DNA of 12,522 nucleotides from NCBI GenBank assembly GCA_947253595.1, contig CAMXZR010000044.1, positions 1 to 12,522 on the forward strand, in the 5' to 3' direction. The position numbers and the translations under genes are program-made. This document shows, in pieces, positions 7,380-12,522 of this stretch (positions are counted from its first letter, which is position 1; each line of letters starts with the position of its first letter). The notes beneath the pieces are model-generated. The model did no database searches. It was not told the DNA's origin and was given only the letters and a program-made list of their open reading frames with translations. Source of the DNA: an uncultured Olsenella sp. (GTDB lineage: Bacteria; Actinomycetota; Coriobacteriia; Coriobacteriales; Atopobiaceae).

Positions 7380-8167
7380 CGTGCATCATCCCTTCCAGCA
7401 TCCTCGAGCATGCGGGCGAGGGTGACACCCGCGAGGTAGCGCTTGTATCTCTCGCTTCCGTACATGTCGCTGGGGATTGACGCGTCCAGCCCGTAGGAGA
7501 GCTCGACCAGCTCGTCCTCGCCGGCACCGCGCGCGGCGGCGTCGCCGAGCTCGGGCGAGACGAACGTCCCCACGCCCTTGACCGTAAGCGCCACGCGAGC
7601 CGCGCCGTCGCGCATGCAGAGCGAGACGACGAGGTAGGAGAGGCTCTCCATGGTGTTGGCGTAGCGCTTCGAGGCGACCCAGCCGGGATCGGCGGGAATG
7701 ATGACGCGACGGATGAGCCTGCGCTCCGGCCGCGTCTGCGCCCACTCGGCGACGCCCAGCCTCCTCGTCGCGCCGGATTCGTTCATGAGCTCGACGCTCG
7801 CGCCCACGGCGAGCAGCGTCGCCGCGAGGTAGGAGTCGTCGCGCCAGGAGGCGACGTTGCCTCCGACGGTGGCCATGTTGCGCTTGGTACGCGACCCCAT
7901 GAAGAGCAGGGCCTCCTTGAGGTAGGAGGGGACCAGCTCGCTCTGCAGGGCCTCCTGGAAGCTCGTAGCGGCACCAATCAGTACCTCTCCGTCACTCTCC
8001 TCGACTCCCGCCAGCTCGGTAACGCGGCCGATGGATACCAGCCGCTGGTGGTGCAGGGGCGAGCCGAGCCTGTTGAGCTCGGTCCCCCCGGCGAGGTAGC
8101 CCGCACCGGAGGCGGCCAGCTTGGCCGCCTCCTGCGCAGAGGCCGCAATGACAAGTCTCTCGTCCAT
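7376..8167 (-). CDS. ygfM: YgfM-type FAD-binding subunit of molybdenum hydroxylase
   Basis: The product is 263 aa and belongs to the FAD-binding (CoxM/XdhB-like) family. It resembles E. coli YgfM in length and in its C-terminal YKRYLAGV segment. FAD contacts are visible as AGGTELN (26-32) and RNMATVGGNVAS (97-107 and onward), the two glycine-rich motifs of this fold. It should carry electrons between the XdhD molybdenum site and an external acceptor or donor. Its partner has lost the iron-sulfur relay, so the route is unclear. The frame is open to 8290, but the ATG at 8167 has GGAG seven bases upstream and gives the family N-terminus. It overlaps xdhD by four bases and is the first gene of that unit. 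Confidence 0.9.
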   Translation of the reverse strand: MDERLVIAASAQEAAKLAASGAGYLAGGTELNRLGSPLHHQRLVSIGRVTELAGVEESDGEVLIGAATSFQEALQSELVPSYLKEALLFMGSRTKRNMATVGGNVASWRDDSYLAATLLAVGASVELMNESGATRRLGVAEWAQTRPERRLIRRVIIPADPGWVASKRYANTMESLSYLVVSLCMRDGAARVALTVKGVGTFVSPELGDAAARGAGEDELVELSYGLDASIPSDMYGSERYKRYLAGVTLARMLEDAGRDDAR

Positions 8168-8470
8168 GTAATACTCCGATGAACAGACGCGCGAACGGCA
8201 CGGCGCGCACTTCCTCCCAGCAAACGTCGGTTCGGCACGGTCAGGGAGGACTATTCCATGCGAATCCATCGTGCGCCTAAAGCAAGGCAAAAGATAGTCG
8301 AAACCAGGCGAACGTCCCCAAGAACTAGGCCTATGAGCTGCAGATACGTAATATTTTTAGAAGCATAACGCCTGCCTGCCGCGCCGCTGCGCACCCGACT
8401 GACGGCACCCGTCTGGCCCACCGCTCCCATCGACATTCGTCTAGCCCTAGCGGTCCCCGTCCCAAGCGGA

Positions 8471-8536
8471 CCATCTTGTCTCTCGCCCCATTTTTCCGTC
8501 AATAATCGATGCAAGGCGTGGTAAGAGACAAGATGG
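8471..8536. repeat. Perfect 13-bp inverted repeat with 40-bp spacer
   Basis: CCATCTTGTCTCT (8471-8483) and AGAGACAAGATGG (8524-8536) are exact reverse complements. An inner CGCC (8484-8487) can also pair with GGCG (8515-8518) across a 5-base bulge. The spacer is AT-rich relative to the surroundings. It could be a paired operator for a dimeric regulator, a large RNA hairpin, or a remnant of a small inverted-repeat element; the first fits best with the promoter seen inside it. Confidence 0.7.
8473..8502 (-). promoter_or_regulatory. Candidate promoter for ygfM-xdhD
   Basis: On the minus strand TTGACG (complement of 8497-8502) is followed after 18 bases by CAAGAT (complement of 8473-8478). The -35 is good and the -10 is weak. 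The -10 lies inside one arm of the 13-bp inverted repeat, which is how repressor sites often overlap promoters. Transcription from here would give a leader of roughly 300 bases before ygfM. Confidence 0.35.
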
Positions 8537-8620
8537 AGCGTCGCCCTCCCCAGCCTTGTTCGAGGGGCGCGGCACGTGCCAGAGCTGACCATCCAGGACG
8601 GGTCGCCCCAGGTTGCAACC

Positions 8621-8665
8621 CCCCCTGCGCACAGGGGGAGCCCCGGGCGGCGCTTCGCCCGGGGC
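8621..8665 (-). terminator. Tandem GC-rich hairpins after ridA
   Basis: Two hairpins lie within 85 bases of the ridA stop. A 10-bp stem (8640-8649 with 8656-8665, loop of six) is followed on the minus strand by a 7-bp stem (8621-8627 with 8632-8638, loop of four). No T run follows; the next bases form the palindrome GGTTGCAACC. They probably end the hyuA-ridA transcript or protect its 3' end, as in some GC-rich bacteria. Confidence 0.55.
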
Positions 8666-8703
8666 CCCAAAAGTTGTCGCATGCGCGGCGGCATGCCCCT
8701 CCT

Positions 8704-9087
8704 CTAGACCCTGGCCACGGCCTTGATCTCGACCTTCGCGCCCTTGGGCAGGGCCACGACCTGGAAGGCGGCGCGCGCGGGATACGGGGCCTCGAAGAAC
8801 TCGGCGTAGACCTCGTTCATGGGGCCGAACTCGGCGATGTCGCTCAGGAGAACGGTGGTCTCGACGACGTCGGCCATGCTGGCGCCGGCGGCCTCGAGGA
8901 CGTTCTTGACGTTGGTCAGGCTCTGGCGGGTCTGGCTCCTGATGTCGTCACCGGCGAACTCTCCGGTGGCGGGGTCGACGGGGAGCTGGCCCGAGACGTT
9001 GATCGAGACGCCCTCGGCCTGGATGGCGGCGGAGTAGGGTCCGACGGCGGCGGGTGCCTTGTCGGTGACGATGGCCTTCTTGTTCAT
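8704..9087 (-). CDS. ridA: RidA-family enamine/imine deaminase
   Basis: The product is 127 aa, the standard length of RidA (YjgF/YER057c) proteins. These form trimers in the cytoplasm and hydrolyse reactive 2-aminoacrylate-type enamines/imines to 2-keto acids and ammonia. The active-site arginine is at R105 in PYPAR and the partner glutamate at E120 in KVEIKA, the same numbers as in E. coli RidA. SGQLPVDPATG (32-42) is the family N-terminal motif. The ATG at 9087 has AAAGGAAG upstream; the frame extends to 9144 but without a ribosome site or homology. It follows hyuA by 95 bases. Beside this pathway it may remove aminoacrylate made by a diaminopropionate ammonia-lyase (YgeX), whose gene is not in the window; that link is inference. 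Confidence 0.93.
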   Translation of the reverse strand: MNKKAIVTDKAPAAVGPYSAAIQAEGVSINVSGQLPVDPATGEFAGDDIRSQTRQSLTNVKNVLEAAGASMADVVETTVLLSDIAEFGPMNEVYAEFFEAPYPARAAFQVVALPKGAKVEIKAVARV

Positions 9088-9182
9088 TCCAAACTTCCTT
9101 TCTTCTCTCGCCGGACGCACCAGAGCGGCCGACGTTGGAACCACTTCCGTTTGCTGGGATAACGAATCCCCACCGCGACTCG

Positions 9183-10535
9183 CTATCGGCTGACGTAGCT
9201 TCCGGGCTTCTCGCCCGTGGGCTCCCCGTCACGCACCACGAGGACGCCGTTGACGAAGACGTACTTCGCGCGCCCCTGGACCTCGAAGCCCTCGTAGGGC
9301 GTGTAGTCCACGTTCTGGTGCTGCGTGGCCGCCTCGATGGTCCAGCGCTGGCCTGGATCCCAGACGCAGACGTCCGCGTCGGATCCTTCGGAGAGCACGC
9401 CCTTCCGGGGATACATGCCAAAGACCCTTGCGGGGTTCTCGCTCATGAGCCGACAGAAGTCCTGGGGGCCGAGAACGTCGGCGAAGCTGGTCATGACCAA
9501 TGCGGGACGATGCTCGACGCCGGGACCGCCATTGGGGATTCTGGTGAAGTCGCCGACGCCGCGGTCCTTCTGGCCCCTGAGGTTGAAGGCGCAGTGATCG
9601 GTGGCGAGGGTGTCTATCTCTCCGTCACAGACCGCCTGGCGCAGCACGGCCACGTCGTGGGGCTTGCGCAGCGGGGGGCTCATGACGTATTTGGCTCCCT
9701 CGAAGCCAGGCTCGAGGTAGCGGGTGTCGTCGAGCAGGAGGTACTGGGGGCAGCTCTCGACCGCGACGTCGACGCCGCGCGCCTTCGCGTCGCGAATCGC
9801 CTCGAGCCCCAGCGCCGTGGAGAGGTGCACGATGTTGATGCGGGCGCCCGAGAGCTCCGCCAGGTAGCACAGGCGCGAGATGGCCTCTGCCTCGCAGACG
9901 TCCGGACGGCTCATGGGATGCCCCTCCGGACCCGTGATGCCGCGGGCGAGCGTGCGACGCTGGAGCTCGTTCACGAGGGTGCCGTTCTCGCAGTGGACGC
10001 AGAGTATGCCGCCGCGGTCCCTGATCGACTCCAGGACCTCGAGGGTCTGGGCATCGTCCAGGCGCAGGTGGTCGTAGGCGAAGTAGGTCTTGAACGACAC
10101 GATGCCCGCATCGAACATGTCGTTGACCTCAGACCTGGTGTGTTCGTTCCAGTCTGCCATGGCCATGTGGAAGGCATAGTTGGAGGTGCAGGTCCCGTCC
10201 GCGCGGGCGTGCCACTCCTTGAGGGCCTCCGCCAGCGTCATCCCCTTGTCCTGGGTGGCGTAGTCCACGATGGTCGTGGTTCCGCCGCACGCGGCGGCTC
10301 GGGTGCCCGTCTCGAAGCTGTCTGCCGTCCAGTCCATGCCCGTCCAGCACTGCATATGCGTGTGGGCGTCTATGAAGCCCGGGAAGACCCAGCAGCCATC
10401 GGCATCCACGACCTCGTCGGCGTCCGTGGCCTCGATGCAGGCGGCCACGCGAGCGATCCTGGCACCATCCAGGGCCACGTCACCGCGCACCAGGCCATCG
10501 GGCAGTACGAGCTTGCCACCCTTGATCAGCTTCAT
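9183..10535 (-). CDS. hyuA: Dihydropyrimidinase/hydantoinase-type cyclic amidohydrolase
   Basis: The product is 450 aa and is a metal-dependent cyclic amidohydrolase of the dihydropyrimidinase/D-hydantoinase family, like E. coli HyuA. It hydrolyses a ring amide bond in a hydantoin- or dihydropyrimidine-like substrate. All expected metal ligands are visible: the HxH pair H58 and H60 in DAHTH, the carboxylated lysine K149 in SFKTYFAY, H181 in VHCEN, H237 in VHLST, and D313 in ATDH. The start at 10535 is chosen because AAAGGAG lies nine bases upstream; an ATG at 10544 would abut the ribosome site, and an ATG far upstream at 10934 would run back through the mocA gene. It lies 65 bases after mocA. 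In this locus its substrate is probably a ring-opened or reduced purine intermediate; the exact compound cannot be read from sequence. Confidence 0.92.
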   Translation of the reverse strand: MKLIKGGKLVLPDGLVRGDVALDGARIARVAACIEATDADEVVDADGCWVFPGFIDAHTHMQCWTGMDWTADSFETGTRAAACGGTTTIVDYATQDKGMTLAEALKEWHARADGTCTSNYAFHMAMADWNEHTRSEVNDMFDAGIVSFKTYFAYDHLRLDDAQTLEVLESIRDRGGILCVHCENGTLVNELQRRTLARGITGPEGHPMSRPDVCEAEAISRLCYLAELSGARINIVHLSTALGLEAIRDAKARGVDVAVESCPQYLLLDDTRYLEPGFEGAKYVMSPPLRKPHDVAVLRQAVCDGEIDTLATDHCAFNLRGQKDRGVGDFTRIPNGGPGVEHRPALVMTSFADVLGPQDFCRLMSENPARVFGMYPRKGVLSEGSDADVCVWDPGQRWTIEAATQHQNVDYTPYEGFEVQGRAKYVFVNGVLVVRDGEPTGEKPGSYVSR

Positions 10536-10600
10536 GCGAACCATCTCCTTTGTCGCTGCTGGCGCCCGCAGGCGTCCGCACCAATCCGCAAGCGAAGGGG

Positions 10601-11572
10601 CTACTCCTCCCCCCTGACCAAGCGCTCGAGACGAGCGAGCTCGTCGGGGGTGTCCACGTCCTCGAGCTCCTCTGGGCGCTCCGCCTCCACCAGACGGAGA
10701 CGTCGGGCCAGCTCGGCATCCTGACTCAGGAGCCCCGTTCCGCCCACGTCGCCCTCGAGGCCCCTCAGCCCCTCGAAGCAAGAGGCCGGAAAGAGGACGG
10801 GGCCACCAGGCTTGCCCTGCCAGGACAGGCGCACGACACGCGAGGGATCCTCGCGGAAGGCCCTCACCAGGGAGCGGACGCTCCTCTCTCCCAAGAGGGG
10901 CTGGTCGCCCGTGACGAACATGCAGCCGTCCCATCCGGCATCAAGCGAGAGGCCCATGCGGACCGTGTCGCTCTGGAGGGGCAGCTCGTGCCTGACCGAG
11001 CGCACCCCCAGGCGGTCGCAGAGGTCCTGGACCTCCCGCCAGCGCGTGACGACCACGGGGTCGACCAGGTCGAGGGGCAGCGAACGAAGCGTGCGCTCGA
11101 GGACGGGGGTGCCCGCCAGCGGCGTCACGAGCTTGTTCGAGCCAAAGCGACGGGCGAAGCCCGAGGCCATGACCACGGCACCTATGCGGCCGCAGACGTC
11201 CTTTCCTGGTGCGCCCGTCGCAGGGATACCGCTCCCAAAGCCGCCGAAGCACTCGTCAAAGGAGCGCGTCCCAAAGACGCGGCAGGCAGAGCTCCAGCGC
11301 TCGTAGCGCTCGAGCAGGTCTAACGCCTCGGGGGTCAGGCGAGAGCCACCGCCGCCGGAACCGCCGATCGTGCGACTCGTGAGCTTGACCCCCATCGACC
11401 TCTCGGCCACCTTGAGCATGCGAATCGCCTTCGTGTAGGCCATGCCCATGGACATGGCAGCGGAACGCAGGCTCCCCGTGGTCTGGACTGCCTGCAGCAG
11501 TCTGCAGGGCCCCGGACCGAAGCACCGCGTTCCGTTGTCATCCAGGACGAACATGGCCTGTGAGGGTCTCAT
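10601..11572 (-). CDS. mocA: ModE-type HTH fused to MocA/MobA-like molybdopterin nucleotidyltransferase
   Basis: The product is 323 aa with two domains. Residues of about 15-95 form a ModE/LysR-type winged helix-turn-helix: GSLRSAAMSMGMAYTKA (33-49), then the ModE-like glycine stretch IGGSGGGGSRLT (69-80). Residues of about 130-323 are an NTP-transferase like MocA (E. coli YgfJ), which attaches CMP to molybdopterin: GAVVMASGFARRFGSNK (131-147), TGDQPLL (221-227), GGPVLFP (256-262), GDVGGTGLL (274-282) and DVDTPDE (305-311). There is no molybdate-binding (MOP) domain. GGGAGGAG lies just before the ATG at 11572. It sits 106 bases after ygeW, behind two hairpins, and 65 bases before hyuA. Cytidylyl rather than guanylyl transfer is inferred from the hydroxylase context. 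The HTH may let it control this locus. Confidence 0.9.
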   Translation of the reverse strand: MRPSQAMFVLDDNGTRCFGPGPCRLLQAVQTTGSLRSAAMSMGMAYTKAIRMLKVAERSMGVKLTSRTIGGSGGGGSRLTPEALDLLERYERWSSACRVFGTRSFDECFGGFGSGIPATGAPGKDVCGRIGAVVMASGFARRFGSNKLVTPLAGTPVLERTLRSLPLDLVDPVVVTRWREVQDLCDRLGVRSVRHELPLQSDTVRMGLSLDAGWDGCMFVTGDQPLLGERSVRSLVRAFREDPSRVVRLSWQGKPGGPVLFPASCFEGLRGLEGDVGGTGLLSQDAELARRLRLVEAERPEELEDVDTPDELARLERLVRGEE

Positions 11573-11597
11573 AGCCGCTCCTCCCGAGCTTTGGGGC

Positions 11598-11631
11598 GGG
11601 GCGACGGTACCGTAGCACGAACCGTCGCCCC
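11598..11631 (-). terminator. Second hairpin before mocA, terminator or attenuator
   Basis: A perfect 11-bp stem, GGGGCGACGGT (11598-11608) with ACCGTCGCCCC (11621-11631), has a 12-base loop. On the minus strand it ends 25 bases before the mocA start codon and just before its ribosome site. No T run follows. It could attenuate read-through from ygeW or serve as a protein-binding dyad. Confidence 0.5.
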
Positions 11632-11637
11632 ATCCGT

Positions 11638-11667
11638 CGGGACCGCAGCCAGACGACTGCGGTCCCG
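11638..11667 (-). terminator. First hairpin after ygeW
   Basis: An 11-bp perfect stem (11638-11648 with 11657-11667, loop of eight bases) lies 11 bases beyond the ygeW stop codon on the minus strand. It lacks a T run. Together with the next hairpin it makes a tandem pair like the one after ridA, so partial termination or 3'-end protection is likely. Confidence 0.55.
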
Positions 11668-11678
11668 CTATGCGGATT

Positions 11679-12522
11679 CTACGCCTCGTACCAGCGAGCC
11701 TCGCCGCGCTCCTCGAGCGCCCTCAGCGTGGCGACGGGATCCTTGGCCTTCTGCAGGAAAATCATGGAAGCCACGGCATAGGGCTTGTAGCTGGCCTCCT
11801 TGTACAGGCCGTCGCGGTGGTAGTCGAAGACCTCGTTGGCGACCTCGCCGTGCTCGCAGGACACGCCGTTTATGTCGGCCGGCAGCGGGTGCATGTAGAC
11901 GGTGTCCTTGCCGTTGGCGGTCTTCTCCATGAGCTCGGGCGTGCAGCACCAGTCCATGTGGGTGGCGTTCTGGGCGAGAAGCCTCTTCTCGAGCTTGTCG
12001 ATGCCTGCGGCGTCGCCGGCGGCATAGAGCTTGGTGCGCTCCTCCATGGCAGCGTAGGGAGCCCAGCTCTTGGGAATGACGATGTCGGCGCCCTCGAAGG
12101 CCTCGGCCATGCTGTTGGTCTTCCTGAAGCTGCAGCCACTCTCCTCGGCGTACTTGCCGGCCTGCTCGACCAGGTCGGGCATGAGGTCGTAGCCCTCGGG
12201 ATGGGCGAGGGTGACGTCCATGCCAAAGCGGGTCAGCAGCATGATGAGGGACTGGGGGCAGCTGAGGGGCTTGCCGTAGGAGGGCGAGTAGGCCCAGGTG
12301 ACGGCGACCTTCTTGCCGCGGAGCTTGTCAAGCCCGCCGAACTCGTTGATGAGGTACAGCATGTCTGCAGAGGACTGCGTGGGGTGGTCGGAGTCGGACT
12401 GCAGCGACACCAGGGTCGGACGGTGGTCCAGGATGCCGTCACGCCAGGACTGCTCGACGGACTCCGAGACCTCCTTCATGTAGGCGTCGCCCTCGCCGAT
12501 GAACTTGTCGTCGCGGATGCCG
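11679..12522 (-). CDS. ygeW: YgeW-type carbamoyltransferase (N-terminus outside window)
   Basis: About 280 C-terminal residues are visible; E. coli YgeW has about 396, so roughly the first third lies beyond the right edge. YgeW is a knotted transcarbamylase of the aspartate/ornithine carbamoyltransferase fold and part of the purine/urate degradation cluster; its natural substrate is not settled. The visible part includes IRDDKFIGEG at the edge, SDHPTQ (the HPTQ motif), TWAYSPSYGKP, AHPEGYD, KSWAPY, DWCC and LYKEASYKPY. The carbamoyltransferase HxLP motif reads HPLPAD (near 11880-11891), where I recall HCLPAD in E. coli YgeW. The frame continues without break past the ATG at 12479 with family-like residues, so that ATG is internal. 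The gene is first in this run, upstream of mocA, hyuA and ridA. Confidence 0.92.
   Translation of the reverse strand, partial: GIRDDKFIGEGDAYMKEVSESVEQSWRDGILDHRPTLVSLQSDSDHPTQSSADMLYLINEFGGLDKLRGKKVAVTWAYSPSYGKPLSCPQSLIMLLTRFGMDVTLAHPEGYDLMPDLVEQAGKYAEESGCSFRKTNSMAEAFEGADIVIPKSWAPYAAMEERTKLYAAGDAAGIDKLEKRLLAQNATHMDWCCTPELMEKTANGKDTVYMHPLPADINGVSCEHGEVANEVFDYHRDGLYKEASYKPYAVASMIFLQKAKDPVATLRALEERGEARWYEA

Larger units (their letters stand above)
8168..8703. other. 536-bp non-coding region upstream of ygfM, regulatory
   Basis: This is the longest gene-free stretch of the window. From the ridA end it holds two tandem GC-rich hairpins (8665-8621), the 10-base palindrome GGTTGCAACC (8611-8620), a 13-bp inverted repeat (8471-8536), a possible minus-strand promoter, an AT-rich pocket around 8345-8360, and then about 170 bases to the ygfM ribosome site. 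On the minus strand, 8299-8249 can pair GACTAT with ATAGTC around a GCCT/AGGC hairpin. Open frames here have arginine- and proline-rich translations typical of shadow frames and no good ribosome sites, so I call no gene. Confidence 0.6.

Noticed and set aside
8168..8290. Extension of ygfM to an ATG at 8290.
   Set aside because: The extra 41 residues have no family match, and GGAG lies at the right distance from 8167.
8471..8536. The 13-bp inverted repeat as the ends of a small mobile element.
   Set aside because: The unit is only 66 bp and I see no flanking target duplication. A regulatory dyad explains it better.
8251..8694. A 147-residue minus-strand frame in the gap upstream of ygfM.
   Set aside because: It crosses the 13-bp repeat and hairpins, has no good ribosome site and reads like non-coding GC-rich sequence.
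9135..10724. A 529-residue plus-strand open frame opposite hyuA.
   Set aside because: It is antisense to a gene with all catalytic residues in place, and nothing in it resembles a protein family.
10536..10934. Extension of hyuA upstream to an ATG at 10934.
   Set aside because: It would run through the 3' end of mocA, its translation is arginine- and proline-rich, and a proper ribosome site precedes 10535.
12477..12479. ATG at 12479 as the start of ygeW.
   Set aside because: The frame remains open to the window edge with residues that fit YgeW, so this methionine is internal.
1..12522. CRISPR arrays, tRNA or rRNA genes, insertion sequences and phage genes.
   Set aside because: I saw no regularly spaced repeats, tRNA-like folds, rRNA sequence, transposase or integrase motifs anywhere in the window.

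Overview
The window is a GC-rich, tightly packed stretch of bacterial chromosome. Nearly every gene start has a strong Shine-Dalgarno sequence. It carries one coherent metabolic locus: anaerobic purine/urate breakdown centred on a molybdenum hydroxylase that is predicted to be selenium-dependent. Base composition, Shine-Dalgarno use and gene content fit a gut-type anaerobic actinobacterium, perhaps of the Coriobacteriia (Olsenella/Atopobiaceae type). That assignment is inference; no rRNA or marker gene is present.

Nine of ten genes lie on the minus strand, so they are read from right to left. In transcription order they are: a YgeW-type carbamoyltransferase (12522-11679, cut by the right edge); a ModE-type helix-turn-helix fused to a MocA-type molybdopterin nucleotidyltransferase (11572-10601); a dihydropyrimidinase-type cyclic amidohydrolase, HyuA (10535-9183); RidA (9087-8704); a long non-coding gap (8703-8168); a YgfM-type FAD subunit (8167-7376), overlapping by 4 bases an XdhD-type fused molybdenum hydroxylase (7379-4500); a strong intrinsic terminator (4438-4386); an NCS2 xanthine/urate-type permease (4343-3027). 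Then yqeC on the plus strand (2222-2986) faces the permease tail to tail. Finally the YqeB/EF2563-type protein (1984-1187) and an XdhC-type protein (1093-80) are again on minus.

The gene set matches the Escherichia coli ygeW-hyuA-yqeB-yqeC-mocA-ygfM-xdhD-xanQ region, rearranged. The permease would import a purine. XdhD with YgfM would do the redox chemistry on the ring. HyuA would open a cyclic amide, YgeW would handle a carbamoyl group, and RidA would clear enamine/imine by-products. MocA, XdhC, YqeB and YqeC would make, mature and selenate the molybdenum cofactor. The partners ygeX, ygeY, ssnA and ygfK are not in the window and may lie just outside it.

The most striking points are these. 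XdhD keeps the two-domain iron-sulfur scaffold but has lost seven of the eight cluster-binding cysteines, although an FAD subunit is still encoded next to it. A ModE-like DNA-binding domain is fused to MocA. The parts of E. coli YqeB are split into two genes. A 13-bp perfect inverted repeat sits in the gap upstream of ygfM-xdhD.
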